This document shows, piece by piece, positions 7,978 to 18,360 of a DNA stretch of 64,000 nt. The notes beneath the pieces are model-generated. The model was given only the letters and a program-made list of their open reading frames with translations. It was not told where the DNA came from and did not search any database. The stretch covers positions 1 to 64,000 of the forward strand of contig CAISEB010000028.1 in NCBI GenBank assembly GCA_903884235.1, read 5' to 3'. The position numbers were made by a program, and so were the translations under genes. The number at the start of each line of letters is the position of its first letter. The stretch's first letter is position 1. This DNA comes from an uncultured Pseudomonadota bacterium. Its GTDB lineage: Bacteria > Pseudomonadota > Gammaproteobacteria > Steroidobacterales > Steroidobacteraceae.

Positions 7978-9378
7978 ATGCATCCGCCGTTCGACATCAC
8001 TGCAGACCTCGATACGCCCGTCTCGGCGTACCTGAAGCTGCGTTCGTTCAAGCCGCGCTTCCTCCTCGAGAGCGTCGAGGGCGGCGAGCGCCAGGCCCGC
8101 TACTCCTTCATCGGCTTCGGTGATGCGCTCGAGGTGCGCCTCGACGCGACCGGCTTCAGCGTCCGCCCCGCCGGCGGTGCCGTCGAGCGCTCGCCGCGGC
8201 CGGCCGACAAGGTGGCGCTGCTCGGGGCACTGCGCGCCGCGCTCGCCCGCGCCCCGGTGCCGCTCCCGGCGCATCCGGGCGTGCCGCTGGCCGGCGGCCT
8301 CGTCGGCGCCGCCGCCTACGATCTCGTGCGCTATTTCGAGCGCGTGCCGAGCCGGCTCCCGGTCGAGCCCGGCATGCCGGAGGCGTGCTATCTCGCACCG
8401 GTGTCGTTCCTCGTGTTCGACCACGTCACGCGCGGCATCGCGCTCTTGCACGCCGGTCCGGAGGAGGAGCGCCAGGCGCTCCGGCGCGAGGTCATCCGCG
8501 CGCTGCGCGGCGGGCTCAACATCGGTCGTCCGCCGGCGCGCCTCGAGCCTCCGACGCCGAGCCTGTCGCGCGAGGCGTACATGGCCGGCGTGCGGCGCGC
8601 GCAGGAGTACATCGCCGCGGGCGATGCGTACCAGCTCGTGCTGTCGAGCCAGTTCGAGGGTGCCTGCGAGCTCGACCCGTTCGAGTCATATCGCGCGCTG
8701 CGACTGCTGAACCCGTCGCCGTACATGATCTACTGCGAGCTCGGCGACCGGACGCTGGTCGGATCCTCGCCCGAGGCGCTGGTGCGCCTGTCGGCGGGCG
8801 ATGCGCAGCTGCGACCGATCGCGGGGACGCGCCCGCGCGGCGCGACCGAGGAGCTCGACCTCGCGCTCGAGCAGGAGCTGCTGGCCGACACGAAGGAGAA
8901 CGCCGAGCACGTCATGCTCGTGGATCTCGCGCGCAACGACCTCGGCCGCGTCGCCACCGCCGGCAGCGTCCATGTCGATCCCTACCGGGTGATCGAACGC
9001 TACAGCCACGTGATGCACATCGTCAGCGGCGTGCGCGGCCGGCTCGCCGCGGGCCGCGACGCCTTCGACCTGTTCGCCGCCGCGTTCCCGGCCGGCACGC
9101 TGGTCGGTGCACCGAAGGTGCGGGCGATGGAGATCATCGAGGAACTGGAGCCCGTGCGCCGCGGCTTCTACGGCGGCACCTACGGCTACTTCGGCCACGG
9201 CGGCGACATGGACCACGCGATCACGATCCGCACCATCACCTTCCACGAGGGCCGCTACCGCTACCAGGCGGGCGCCGGCGTCGTCGCCGACAGCGTGCCC
9301 GAGAAGGAGCACGACGAGGTCCTCGCCAAGAGCGCGGTGCTGCGGCGTGCGCTCGACATGGCGAAGGAGGGCCTCTGA
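7978..9378 (+). CDS. trpE: anthranilate synthase component I
   Basis: The 466-residue TrpE makes anthranilate from chorismate together with the TrpG glutaminase. The N-terminal segment FLLESVEGG followed by RYSFIG carries the LLES element used for tryptophan feedback inhibition. The C-terminal chorismate-binding domain contains [31 protein letters not shown] and [16 protein letters not shown]. It is the first structural gene after the attenuator, with GAGGAG just upstream of the ATG, and it ends 1 base before trpG. Both transcription attenuation and feedback inhibition are therefore expected. Confidence 0.97.
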   Translation: MHPPFDITADLDTPVSAYLKLRSFKPRFLLESVEGGERQARYSFIGFGDALEVRLDATGFSVRPAGGAVERSPRPADKVALLGALRAALARAPVPLPAHPGVPLAGGLVGAAAYDLVRYFERVPSRLPVEPGMPEACYLAPVSFLVFDHVTRGIALLHAGPEEERQALRREVIRALRGGLNIGRPPARLEPPTPSLSREAYMAGVRRAQEYIAAGDAYQLVLSSQFEGACELDPFESYRALRLLNPSPYMIYCELGDRTLVGSSPEALVRLSAGDAQLRPIAGTRPRGATEELDLALEQELLADTKENAEHVMLVDLARNDLGRVATAGSVHVDPYRVIERYSHVMHIVSGVRGRLAAGRDAFDLFAAAFPAGTLVGAPKVRAMEIIEELEPVRRGFYGGTYGYFGHGGDMDHAITIRTITFHEGRYRYQAGAGVVADSVPEKEHDEVLAKSAVLRRALDMAKEGL

Positions 9379-9379
9379 G

Positions 9380-9972
<593 letters not shown>

Positions 9973-9976
<4 letters not shown>

Positions 9977-11013
9977 CCGACGCGGTGCCCCTGCTGCGCG
10001 CGGCGCTCGGTGCGCTTGCCGATGGCCGCTCGCTGCCCGAATCGGATGCGTACGACGCGCTCGTCGCACTGACCTCGCCCGACGTACCGCCAGCGCTGGC
10101 CGGGGGCTTGCTCGCGGCGCTGCGCACCAAGGGCGTCAACGCCGACGAGCTCCGTGGCTTCGCACGCGGCATGCGCTCGCTCGCCCGGCGCCCGGCCCTG
10201 CCCGACGTCGGCGCGCTCGTCGACATCGTCGGCACGGGCGGCGATGCGTCGCATTCGTTCAACATCTCGACGGGCACGGCGCTGCTCGCGGTCGCGGCAG
10301 GCGCGAAGGTCGCCAAGCACGGCAACCGGTCCGTATCGAGCCGCTCCGGCAGCGCCGACGTGCTCGAGTCGCTCGGGCTCCGGCTGCCACTCGACGAGCG
10401 CGATGCCGGCGAGTGCCTCGCCATCACCGGCTTCACGTTCCTGTTCGCGCCGCACTACCACCCGGCGATGAAGGCGGTCGCGCCGGTCCGCGCCGCGCTC
10501 GGCATCCGCACCGTCTTCAACATGCTGGGTCCGCTGACGAACCCGGCCGAACCCCCGTACTACCTGATCGGTGCCTACAGCGTCGAGGCGATGCACCTGA
10601 TCGCCGACACGCTGGCGGGCCTGCCCATCCGGCGCGCGTTCGTCGTGCACGGCGCCGATGGCTGGGACGAGCCGACGCCGATCGGGCCGTTCCAGCTGTG
10701 CGACGTCGCCGAGGGGCGCTGGACGCAGCAGGCGCGCAGCGCCGCCGACTACGGCCTGCCGTCGTGCACGGCCGAGGCATTGCGCGGCGGCGACGCCGCT
10801 GAGAACGCGCGGGCACTGCGCGCCGTGTTCGACGGTGCCGATCGCGGCGCGCATCGCGATGCGCTGCTGATGGGAACGTCGCTCGCGCTCGAGGTGATGG
10901 GCATCGCGAAGGATCCCCGCGACGGCGTGGTCCGCGCGGCGCACGCGATCGACGCGGGCGCGGCCGGTGCGCTGCTGGATCGCCTCGCGGCGTTCTCGAG
11001 GAGCCGCCCGTGA
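9973..11013 (+). CDS. trpD: anthranilate phosphoribosyltransferase
   Basis: The product of 346 residues transfers phosphoribose from PRPP to anthranilate. The PRPP and anthranilate sites are visible in [36 protein letters not shown] and [12 protein letters not shown] chose the GTG at 9973, which overlaps the trpG stop as GTGA; the frame is open further upstream only inside trpG. Length is normal for the family, and it is separate from TrpG, not fused. Confidence 0.96.
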
Positions 11014-11858
11014 CGGCGGCCGGGCGCGACTTCCTCGCCACGATGGCCCACTCGAGCCGTGCGCGGGCGGAAGCCGCCCGCGCACGCGAGCCGGAGGCCG
11101 CGTTGCGGGCCCGGGCGCTCGCGACGCCGGTGGCACCGCCGCTCGTGCTCGACGGCCGCTTCGACCTGATCGCCGAGCTCAAGCTGCGCTCTCCCGCACA
11201 GGGGCTGCTGTCCACGGCGGTCGATGACCTGGAGCGGCGCGTGACCGCGTACGCCGACTCCGGCGCCGCGATCGTCTCGGTGCTGACCGAGCCCGATCGC
11301 TTCGACGGCGACCTGCTGCATCTCGCGCGCGCGAGTGCCGCGCTGAGGCCATACGCCGTCCCGGCGATGCGCAAGGATTTCCTCGTCGATCCGTACCAGT
11401 TGCTCGAGGCACGAGCCGCGGGCGCCGGCGGCGCGCTGCTGATCGTGCGCATGCTCGAGCGCGGCGCACTCGATGCGCTCGCCAGGGCGGCGGCCGATCT
11501 CGGCCTGTTCGTGCTGCTGGAGGCCTTCGACGAGGCCGACGTCGCGATCGCGGCCGAGGTCGCCCACGCGTGGCGCGGCCGGCCCGGCGACTGCCTCGTC
11601 GGCGTCAACAGCCGCGACCTCGTGACGCTCGAGGTCGTCCCGGAGCGGCTCGAGCAGATCGCACCCTGCCTGCCGCGCGCGTTCGCGCGGGTCGCCGAGA
11701 GCGGCCTCGCGACGCCGGACGATGCCGCGCGCCTCGCGCGCGCCGGCTATACGGTCGCGCTCGTGGGGACGGCGCTGATGTCGGCGGCCGATCCGCGCGT
11801 GCTCGGCGCCGAGATGATCGCGCGCGGCCGGTCGGCGGCGCCGGGAGCGCCGCGATGA
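11010..11858 (+). CDS. trpC: indole-3-glycerol phosphate synthase
   Basis: The 282-residue TIM-barrel enzyme closes the ring of CdRP to indole-3-glycerol phosphate. Hallmarks are IAELKLRSPAQG (the catalytic Lys strand), VLTEPDRFDG, MRKDFLVDPYQ, VGVNSRDL and a late RVAESGL phosphate-binding strand. The GTG start at 11010 overlaps the trpD stop as GTGA. One slight oddity is KLRSPAQG where KxxSPSxG is commoner, so the Ser after Pro is replaced by Ala. It is monofunctional, with trpF as a separate gene after it. Confidence 0.95.
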   Translation: MTAAGRDFLATMAHSSRARAEAARAREPEAALRARALATPVAPPLVLDGRFDLIAELKLRSPAQGLLSTAVDDLERRVTAYADSGAAIVSVLTEPDRFDGDLLHLARASAALRPYAVPAMRKDFLVDPYQLLEARAAGAGGALLIVRMLERGALDALARAAADLGLFVLLEAFDEADVAIAAEVAHAWRGRPGDCLVGVNSRDLVTLEVVPERLEQIAPCLPRAFARVAESGLATPDDAARLARAGYTVALVGTALMSAADPRVLGAEMIARGRSAAPGAPR

Positions 11859-12451
11859 GCGGCTGGGTCAAGATCTGCGGGCTCCGCTCCGAACGCGCGG
11901 TCGCCGCGGCGGTCGAGGCCGGGGTCGATGCCGTCGGGTTCGTGTTCCATCCGGGTTCGCCGCGCCACATCGAGCCGTTCGTCGCCTCGCTCCTCGCCGC
12001 GTCGGTCCCGCCCGGGGTCCTGTGCATCGCCGTGACGCGCCACCCGAGCCAGGAGGCCATCGACGACATCCTCGATGCGTTCGAGCCGGATGCGCTGCAG
12101 ACCGATGCCGAGGACTTCGATCGCCTGGTGCTGCCGGACGAGCTCCTGCGCCTGCCGGTGCTGCGCAGCGGCGTCGCGCCGCCACCGGCGTTGCCGGGCC
12201 GGTTCCTCTACGAGGGGCCGCACAGCGGCAGCGGCGCGACCGTCGACTGGGACCGGGCGCGCGAGCTTGCGGGCCGCGCAGAGCTCGTGCTGGCCGGCGG
12301 GCTGTCGGCCGCGAACGTCGCCCTGGCGATCGGGCGCGCGCGACCCTTCGGCGTCGACGTGTCGAGCGGCGTCGAGTCGCAGCCCGGCATCAAGGACGTG
12401 GCGCGCATCCGCGAATTCGTGGCGGCCGCCCGTGCCGCGTGGGCGAAGTGA
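11855..12451 (+). CDS. trpF: phosphoribosylanthranilate isomerase
   Basis: The 198-residue TIM-barrel isomerase converts PRA to CdRP. It opens with the KICGLRSERAVAAA motif holding the catalytic Cys, and ends with VLAGGLSAANVA and FGVDVSSGVESQPGIKD, the phosphate-binding strands of the family. The ATG overlaps the trpC stop (ATGA). It sits in pathway context between trpC and trpB. Confidence 0.96.
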   Translation: MSGWVKICGLRSERAVAAAVEAGVDAVGFVFHPGSPRHIEPFVASLLAASVPPGVLCIAVTRHPSQEAIDDILDAFEPDALQTDAEDFDRLVLPDELLRLPVLRSGVAPPPALPGRFLYEGPHSGSGATVDWDRARELAGRAELVLAGGLSAANVALAIGRARPFGVDVSSGVESQPGIKDVARIREFVAAARAAWAK

Positions 12452-12479
12452 CGGGCAGAATTCCCCTGGAGTAATGACG

Positions 12480-13724
12480 ATGGCAACGGCATTTGAAACC
12501 GGCGAGGCGAGCGCGCTGCTCAGGCGCGAGCTGGCGGGCGAGTTCCCGGACGCGCGCGGACGCTTCGGACCCTATGGCGGGCGCTACGTGCCAGAGACGC
12601 TGGTGCCGGCGCTCGATCGCCTCGCGGACGGCGTGAAGCGCTGGCTGCGGGACCCGGCGTTCGTCGCCGAGGTCGACGCCCAGCTCGCGAACTGGGTCGG
12701 GCGGCCGACGCCGCTCAGCCCGGCGCCCGCGCTGTCGGCTCGCTGGGGCGCCGAGGTGTTCCTGAAGCGCGAGGATCTCGCGCACACCGGCGCCCACAAG
12801 ATCAACAACGCGATCGGCCAGGCGCTGCTCGCCAAGCGCCTCGGCGCCCGACGCATCGTTGCCGAGACCGGCGCCGGCCAGCACGGCGTCGCGACCGCGG
12901 CGGCCTGCGCGCGCCTCGGCCTGCCGTGCACCGTGTACATGGGCGCCGTCGACTGCGAGCGCCAGGCCCCGAACGTCGGCCGCATGAAGCTGCTCGGCGC
13001 GACCGTGGTGCCGGTCACCGGCGGCGACCAGACGCTGCGCGCCGCGATCGACGAAGCGCTCAGGGACTGGGTTTCCGATCCGAATGGCACCTACTACCTG
13101 ATTGGCTCGGCGATCGGCCCGCACCCGTACCCGTACATGGTGCGCGAGCTGCAGTCGGTGATCGGCCGGGAGTCGCGCGCGCAGATGATCCGCCAGGCCG
13201 GCGGCCTGCCGAATGCCGTGTTCGCCTGCGTGGGTGGCGGCTCCAACTCGATCGGCATGTTCCATCCGTTCATCGGCGATCGCGACGTGCAGCTGATCGG
13301 CGTCGAGGCTGGCGGACGCGGGCCCGCGCTCGGCGACAACTCCGCGACGCTGACCCTCGGTCGTCCCGGCGTGCTGCAGGGCTGCTACTCGATGCTGTTG
13401 CAGGACGAGAACGGCCAGATCCAGGAGACCCATTCGGTCTCGGCGGGCCTCGACTACCCGGGCGTCGCGCCGGAGCACGCGCTGCTGCTGTCCGCCGGAC
13501 GCGTGAGCTACGAATACGCGACCGACGACGAGGCGCTCGAGTCGCTCGCCGAGTGCTGCGAGGCGGAAGGCATCCTCGCCGCGATCGAGTCGGCGCATGC
13601 GTTCACCGGCGCCCGCAAGTGGGCCGCCGGAAACAAGGGCGCGAAGCTGCTGATCTGCCTTTCGGGACGCGGCGACAAGGACATGCCGACGCTGCAGCGC
13701 ACGCTGCTGAAGGGGAAGCTGTGA
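12480..13724 (+). CDS. trpB: tryptophan synthase beta chain
   Basis: The product is 414 residues from the ATG at 12480, which has GGAG 8 bases upstream; another ATG at 12474 is too close to it. The PLP enzyme condenses indole with serine. Visible are FGPYGGRYVPETL, the PLP lysine in EDLAHTGAHKINNA, the catalytic ETGAGQHGVATA and the glycine-rich CVGGGSNSIGMF. The stop overlaps the trpA start (ATGA), consistent with an alpha2-beta2 complex whose chains are made together. Confidence 0.98.
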   Translation: MATAFETGEASALLRRELAGEFPDARGRFGPYGGRYVPETLVPALDRLADGVKRWLRDPAFVAEVDAQLANWVGRPTPLSPAPALSARWGAEVFLKREDLAHTGAHKINNAIGQALLAKRLGARRIVAETGAGQHGVATAAACARLGLPCTVYMGAVDCERQAPNVGRMKLLGATVVPVTGGDQTLRAAIDEALRDWVSDPNGTYYLIGSAIGPHPYPYMVRELQSVIGRESRAQMIRQAGGLPNAVFACVGGGSNSIGMFHPFIGDRDVQLIGVEAGGRGPALGDNSATLTLGRPGVLQGCYSMLLQDENGQIQETHSVSAGLDYPGVAPEHALLLSAGRVSYEYATDDEALESLAECCEAEGILAAIESAHAFTGARKWAAGNKGAKLLICLSGRGDKDMPTLQRTLLKGKL

Positions 13725-14518
13725 TGGCGAACGTGAGCACCGGCCCCGGTCACGCGACGATCGGCGCCGCCATCCGCGCGGCCGCGGCGCGCGGCGAGCC
13801 CGCCCTCGTCGCGTTCATGACGGCGGGCTTCCCGGAGCGGGCACGCTTCACCGCCGATCTCGCGCGCGTCGCCTCGGTCGCCGACGTCGTCGAGATCGGC
13901 GTGCCCTTCACCGACCCGATGGCGGACGGCATGACGATCCAGCGGGCGAGCCACGCGGCGCTCGTGCAGGGCGTCTCGCTGCGCTGGATCCTCGAGTCGC
14001 TGGCGGCGATGGCGCCGCGCCCGACTGCGCCGCTGCTGCTGATGAGCTACCTCAATCCGCTGCTCGCCTACGGGCTCGACCGCCTGCCGGCGGCCGCGCG
14101 CGAGGCCGGCGTCGCCGGCTTCATCGTGCCGGACCTGCCCTACGAGGAGTGCGAGGAGCTGCGCGCCGCGCTCGCCGCGGAGGGCGTCGCGCTCGTGCAG
14201 ATGGTGACGCCGGTGACGCCCCCGGAGCGGCTCGAGATGCTGTGCCGCGAGGCACAGGGCTTCATCTATGCCGTGACGATGACCGGCACGACAGGCAAGG
14301 CGGTCGATGTCCCGGACGAGGTGATCGCGTACCTCGAACGTGTGCGTGCCCTGGCGCCGATCCCGGTCTGCGCCGGGTTCGGCATCCGCGGGCGCGAGCA
14401 GGTCGCGCGCCTGCGCGGGCATGTCGATGGCGTCATCGTCGGATCGGCGCTCGTCGAGGTGCTCGAGCGCGGCGACGACCCGGTCGCGTTCCTGCGCGGC
14501 CTCAGACCGTCGGGCTGA
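13724..14518 (+). CDS. trpA: tryptophan synthase alpha chain
   Basis: The 264-residue TIM-barrel subunit splits indole-3-glycerol phosphate and passes indole to TrpB. The catalytic Glu and Asp lie in VVEIGVPFTDPMADGMTIQRA, and the family strands FIVPDLPYEE, YAVTMTGTTG and VCAGFGIRG are intact. It completes the run E-G-D-C-F-B-A, in which almost every junction overlaps or is within a few bases. The VOC gene starts 5 bases after its stop. Confidence 0.97.
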   Translation: MANVSTGPGHATIGAAIRAAAARGEPALVAFMTAGFPERARFTADLARVASVADVVEIGVPFTDPMADGMTIQRASHAALVQGVSLRWILESLAAMAPRPTAPLLLMSYLNPLLAYGLDRLPAAAREAGVAGFIVPDLPYEECEELRAALAAEGVALVQMVTPVTPPERLEMLCREAQGFIYAVTMTGTTGKAVDVPDEVIAYLERVRALAPIPVCAGFGIRGREQVARLRGHVDGVIVGSALVEVLERGDDPVAFLRGLRPSG

Positions 14519-14523
14519 TCGCC

Positions 14524-14904
14524 ATGCACCGCAGTCGGCTCGCGGGATTCATCGTCGACTGCCAGACGGACGACCTCACCGGCGCGGCGCGGTTCTGGGG
14601 CGGTGCCCTCGGACGCACGATCCGGACACTGCCGGGCGTCGAGGGCGAGACCTACGTGGCGCTCGACGACCCGCGCTCCGGCCTGCACTGCGAGGTCCAG
14701 AAGGTCGAGCACCCGAGCCGGGTGCACCTCGACCTCGAGACCGACGACGTCGAGGCCGAGGCGCAGCGCCTCGAGGCGCTCGGTGCGCGCCGCGTCCGCC
14801 AGGTCCGCGACTTCGTCGTCATGGAGGCCCCGACCGGACAGCGCTTCTGCGTGATCCCGGCGGCCTCCGAGCGCTTCGCCGAGGACGCCACGACCTGGCC
14901 CTGA
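14524..14904 (+). CDS. small VOC/glyoxalase-fold protein
   Basis: The 126-residue product begins LAGFIVDCQTDDLTGAARFW and ends with the second half of a vicinal-oxygen-chelate fold (RVHLDLETDDVEAEAQRLEA, then VVMEAPTGQRFCVIPA). This resembles the glyoxalase-like domain-6 family. Metal ligands of true glyoxalase I are not clear, and no substrate can be proposed. It begins 5 bases after trpA and may be transcribed with the trp operon, though nothing suggests a role in tryptophan synthesis. A 6-bp hairpin without a U-run follows at 14914-14931. Confidence 0.8.
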   Translation: MHRSRLAGFIVDCQTDDLTGAARFWGGALGRTIRTLPGVEGETYVALDDPRSGLHCEVQKVEHPSRVHLDLETDDVEAEAQRLEALGARRVRQVRDFVVMEAPTGQRFCVIPAASERFAEDATTWP

Positions 14905-15034
14905 CGTGACTTCGTCGCGCCGCTACGCGACACTGCCGAGCATGTCCCGTCCGCGCCGCGTCGTTTTCCCGTGGTGGCTGCACAGCGGCGCGCGGGCCCA
15001 GTACCGGACGCCGCGCCGGCGGCTGCACTGACCG

Positions 15035-16606
15035 ATGCCAGCCGTTCGCGTCATCGTGCGCGCCGCGGGTCTCGGGCTGCTCCTCACGCTGACAGGTTGC
15101 GCCACGTACCGCACCGACGTCCCCCGCCCGCCGAGCTATGCCGTGCCCGCCACCGAGGACACGACGCTCGGGCGTGCGCTCGCTCCGGCGCTCGCGGCGC
15201 ATCCAGGCGAGAGCGGTTTCGTCCCGCTACAGTATGGCGCCCAGGCGTTCCTGTCCCGAGCCGCGCTCGCCGACCTCGCCGAACGCTCCATCGATGTCCA
15301 GTACTACATCTACGCCGCGGATTCCGCCGGCATCGTGCTCGCCGATCGCCTTGTCGCGGCGGCTCATCGCGGCGTGCGCGTGCGGGTGCTCGTCGACGAC
15401 AGCAACCTCGTGCGCAGCGAGGACCGCCTCGCGACGCTGGCCGGCCATCCCAACCTCGAGATCCGCGTCTTCAACCCGTACCGCAACCGCGTCCGATGGA
15501 TGCGGCCGATCGAGTTCATCACCAGCTTCGGCCGCGTGCAGCGGCGCATGCACAACAAGATCTTCGCGGTCGACTCCCAGCTGGTCGTCATGGGCGGCCG
15601 CAACATCGGCGACAACTACTTCGACCTGGACGCCGGGGTCAACTTCAGCGACGTGGAGCTGCTCGGGGCCGGCCCGATCGCCATCGACGCCGTGCACAGC
15701 TTCGACGACTACTGGAACAGCCCGTGGGCGGTGCCGATCGAGGCGTTCCTGCGACGCATGCCCACGGAGGCGGAGGCCGACGTGGTCGCCGCCGAGCTCG
15801 CGCGCCAGGCCGCCTCGGCGGACGCCTACCAGGGGCAGATGGTGCCGGTGCGCGAGCAGCTGAGCACGCTCGTGCTCGGCGCGAAGTTCCCGCACTGGGG
15901 CCCGGCCGAGCTGCTCGCCGATCCTCCGGAGAAGATCGACGAGAGCCGCCGCGCCGCATCCCCGCTGCTGGCGCGGGCCTACGGGCTGTGGGGTGCGGCC
16001 GGGCGCGAGGTGCTCGTCGAGTCCGCCTACCTCGTGCCGCTGAAGCAGGGCGCGGACCTGATCGCCTCGCGCGCCGCGGCAGGGGTGCACGTGCGCGTGC
16101 TGACGAACTCACTCGCATCGACCGATGTCATCCCGGTGCACGCCGGCTACGCCAAGCGGCGGCGCGAGCTGCTCGCCGCCGGCGTCGAGCTGTACGAGTT
16201 CCAGGCCGATGCGCGACGGCGGCCGCTCGAGCGCCGCTATTTCCGGCGCCAGGGTACCGGCAACTCGCTGCATTCGAAGGTCATGGTGATCGACCGCCAC
16301 CTGACCTGGGTCGGCAGCTTCAACATCGATCCGCGTTCGGCGCTGATCAACACCGAACTCGCCGTGCTCGTCGACAGCCCCTCGCTCGCCGCCGCGACCG
16401 CGCGCCTCGTCGAGGCGGACCTCGCGCCGGACCGGGCATGGCGCCTGTCGCTCGAGCCGCCGCGCTCGCGCACGGGTCGGCTGATCTGGACGGCCGAGCA
16501 TGACGGCGTGCAGGTGCGCACGACGGGCGAGCCCGGCGCGAGCCGCTGGCAGCGCTTCTACGCGGCCGCGCTGCGCTGGGTGCCGGGACTCGACCAGTTC
16601 CTGTGA
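15035..16606 (+). CDS. phospholipase D family lipoprotein (cardiolipin synthase-like)
   Basis: The 523-residue product has a signal peptide ending in the lipobox LTGC (about residue 23), so it is probably anchored in the envelope. It contains two HKD motifs, one in MHNKIFAVDSQLVVMGG and one in LHSKVMVIDRHLTWVGSFN, the mark of an active phospholipase D superfamily enzyme, and aromatic-rich stretches such as IDVQYYIYAAD typical of cardiolipin synthase ClsC-like proteins. It may make or remodel phospholipids or act on other phosphodiesters. It stands between the trp cluster and the response regulators with no obvious partner. Confidence 0.88.
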   Translation: MPAVRVIVRAAGLGLLLTLTGCATYRTDVPRPPSYAVPATEDTTLGRALAPALAAHPGESGFVPLQYGAQAFLSRAALADLAERSIDVQYYIYAADSAGIVLADRLVAAAHRGVRVRVLVDDSNLVRSEDRLATLAGHPNLEIRVFNPYRNRVRWMRPIEFITSFGRVQRRMHNKIFAVDSQLVVMGGRNIGDNYFDLDAGVNFSDVELLGAGPIAIDAVHSFDDYWNSPWAVPIEAFLRRMPTEAEADVVAAELARQAASADAYQGQMVPVREQLSTLVLGAKFPHWGPAELLADPPEKIDESRRAASPLLARAYGLWGAAGREVLVESAYLVPLKQGADLIASRAAAGVHVRVLTNSLASTDVIPVHAGYAKRRRELLAAGVELYEFQADARRRPLERRYFRRQGTGNSLHSKVMVIDRHLTWVGSFNIDPRSALINTELAVLVDSPSLAAATARLVEADLAPDRAWRLSLEPPRSRTGRLIWTAEHDGVQVRTTGEPGASRWQRFYAAALRWVPGLDQFL

Positions 16607-16646
16607 TGGGCGCGGGCACCCGTGCGGGGTGGTGCCGCCCGTGGCT

Positions 16647-17366
16647 TCAGCCGCCAGACGCCTGCGCGGACGGGTCCGCCTGATCCCGCTGGATCAGGCC
16701 ATGCTCGAGTGCGAATCGCGTCAGGTCCGCCGCATTGCGCAGGCCGAGCTTTCGCATCAGCATCGCGCGCTGCTTCTCGATCGTGCGCACGCTGCGTTCG
16801 CGCAGCCGTGCGATGTGCTTGTTCGACATGCCGCGCGCGACCATCGCGAGGATCTCGCGCTCTGAGCGGGTGATGGGCGAGGGCGTGGCGGCGGCGCGTG
16901 TCCCGCTGCCATCGTCGAGGAAGCGACTGACGATCCGGGCCGAAGCCCGTTCGCAGAGGAAGCGCGACCCCGAGAGCACGGCGCGGATCGCGCCGAGCAG
17001 TTCCTTGCGACCGGACTCCTTGAGCACGTAGCCGTGCGCACCGGCGGCCAGCGCCGCGCGGATGGCCTCCTCCGAGTCGAGCAGGCTGAGGACGAGGACG
17101 AGCGAGGTCGGGAACGCGCGGCGCAGCTCCTCGACGTTGCCGGGGCCGCCGACGTCGATCTCGGTGATGATCAGGTCCGGCGACAGCGTCTGGGCATCCC
17201 GCAGGCATTCGCCGACGGTTGCCGCGTGCCCGATCACCGCGAGGTGATCCTCGACCCCGAGCAGCACGCTGACCCCTTCGCGCACGATCGTGTGCGAGTC
17301 GACAATCAGGACGCGCGTCGGATCGCACTCTGTCACGCGACTGAGATCGGAGCTTTGGGCGTTCAT
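16647..17366 (-). CDS. LuxR/NarL-type response regulator with altered receiver site
   Basis: The 239-residue protein has an N-terminal receiver (about 18-135) and a C-terminal LuxR helix-turn-helix (SEREILAMVARGMSNKHIA, then RTIEKQRAMLMRKLGLRN). The receiver is unusual: the phospho-acceptor Asp is replaced by Glu69 (PDLIITEID, against LIITDLS in the neighbouring regulator) and the first acidic pair is D23-S24 instead of DD. The conserved Ser/Thr (VLSLLD) and Lys (GYVLKES) remain. A Glu there can mimic phosphorylation, so the protein may be constitutively active or respond to another signal. It is a paralogue of the next regulator upstream, 161 bases away. Confidence 0.92.
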   Translation of the reverse strand: MNAQSSDLSRVTECDPTRVLIVDSHTIVREGVSVLLGVEDHLAVIGHAATVGECLRDAQTLSPDLIITEIDVGGPGNVEELRRAFPTSLVLVLSLLDSEEAIRAALAAGAHGYVLKESGRKELLGAIRAVLSGSRFLCERASARIVSRFLDDGSGTRAAATPSPITRSEREILAMVARGMSNKHIARLRERSVRTIEKQRAMLMRKLGLRNAADLTRFALEHGLIQRDQADPSAQASGG

Positions 17367-17527
17367 CGCTTCTCTGCAGGCCGAACGAGCCTGAGTCTAA
17401 CGCCGTCGCTTGGCGACGTGCAGCCTCTTTCGCCATTCCCCGTGCATTCGGGTCGACGGGCGGGGCGGAGTCGGCGCGAGCGGCGCCGACGTGCGCGGCC
17501 GGCCACCGGCCGGCCGCGCGTCGGTCA

Positions 17528-18283
17528 TCAGCCCTCGGCCGAGGCCTCGGCGCCTTCGCCGCGCAGCAGGCCGCTCTGCAGCGCGAAGCGCGTGACGTCG
17601 GCGACGTTGTGCAGGCCCAGCTTGCGCATCAGGTTGGCGCGGTGCTTCTCGACGGTCTTCACGCTGCGATTGAGGACGATCGCGATGCGCTTGTTCGACT
17701 GGCCGCTCGCGATCATCGCGAGGATCTCGCGCTCGCGACCGGTGACGCCGGTGACCGCGGCGGATGCCGGCTGCGGCTCGCCAAGGTAGCTGCGCACGAC
17801 GCGCGCCGAGGAGCGCGGGCACAGGTGCCGCTGCCCGGCGAGCACGGCGCGGACGCCATGCACCAGTTCGGCGCGCGAGGCATCCTTCAGGATGTAGCCG
17901 TCGGCGCCGGCCGAGAGGGCCGCGCGGATGTACTCCTCGGTGTTGTGCACCGTCAGCACGATCAGCCGGGCGTTCGGCGCACGCGAGCGCAGCTCGACGA
18001 TGCCCTGCATCCCGGTCGCGCCGGGCAGGGACAGGTCGGTGATGATCAGGTCGGGCTTCAGCAGCGTCGCGTTCTCGACGGCCTCGGGAATGGAGCCGGC
18101 CTGGCCGACCACCTTGAGGTCGCTCTCGAGTTCGAGCAGGGCCGAGAGGCCCTCGCGCAGGATGGCGTGGTCATCGACCAGCATGACCCGCACTGTCGAG
18201 CCCGGCGCCGTCGCGCGGCCATGATCTGCTTTCCCAATGAATTCATTGACTTGGGATGCTAAAAGGGGGTCTGCGTGGGCCAT
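17528..18283 (-). CDS. LuxR/NarL-type response regulator
   Basis: From the ATG at 18283, preceded by GAGGAA, the protein has 251 residues; a GTG at 18334 would add 17. The receiver has the acidic pair D37-D38, phospho-acceptor D83 (LIITDLSLPG), Thr in VLTVHNT and Lys in GYILKDAS, so it looks fully functional. The C-terminal LuxR domain (REREILAMIASGQSNKRIA and KTVEKHRANLMRKLGL) binds DNA. The histidine kinase at 19.3 kb is its most likely partner. Together with the atypical paralogue downstream it forms a two-regulator set. Upstream DNA at 18352-18360 carries the AAACCCTAC motif also found before the kinase and secretion genes. Confidence 0.93.
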   Translation of the reverse strand: MAHADPLLASQVNEFIGKADHGRATAPGSTVRVMLVDDHAILREGLSALLELESDLKVVGQAGSIPEAVENATLLKPDLIITDLSLPGATGMQGIVELRSRAPNARLIVLTVHNTEEYIRAALSAGADGYILKDASRAELVHGVRAVLAGQRHLCPRSSARVVRSYLGEPQPASAAVTGVTGREREILAMIASGQSNKRIAIVLNRSVKTVEKHRANLMRKLGLHNVADVTRFALQSGLLRGEGAEASAEG

Positions 18284-18351
18284 GGCGAGTTCCTCGAGCA
18301 GTGTTTTCGCGTAATCGGCTGCGCCGTGAATCACTGCATTTAAGTGGGTCT

Positions 18352-18360
18352 AAACCCTAC
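18352..18360 (+). promoter_or_regulatory. AAACCCTAC motif upstream of response regulator
   Basis: This 9-mer lies in the divergent region between the regulator and the lytic transglycosylase gene. The identical 9-mer occurs at 19158-19166 and 21273-21281, each time in non-coding DNA. It is followed by AT-richer DNA with an AGAC-N6-GTCT dyad (near 18376-18393). Confidence 0.5.

Noticed and set aside
14942-15031. 29-codon frame with two adjacent Trp codons just before the phospholipase D-like gene
   Set aside because: It has no ribosome site and no terminator hairpin with a U-run nearby, so a second Trp leader is not supported.
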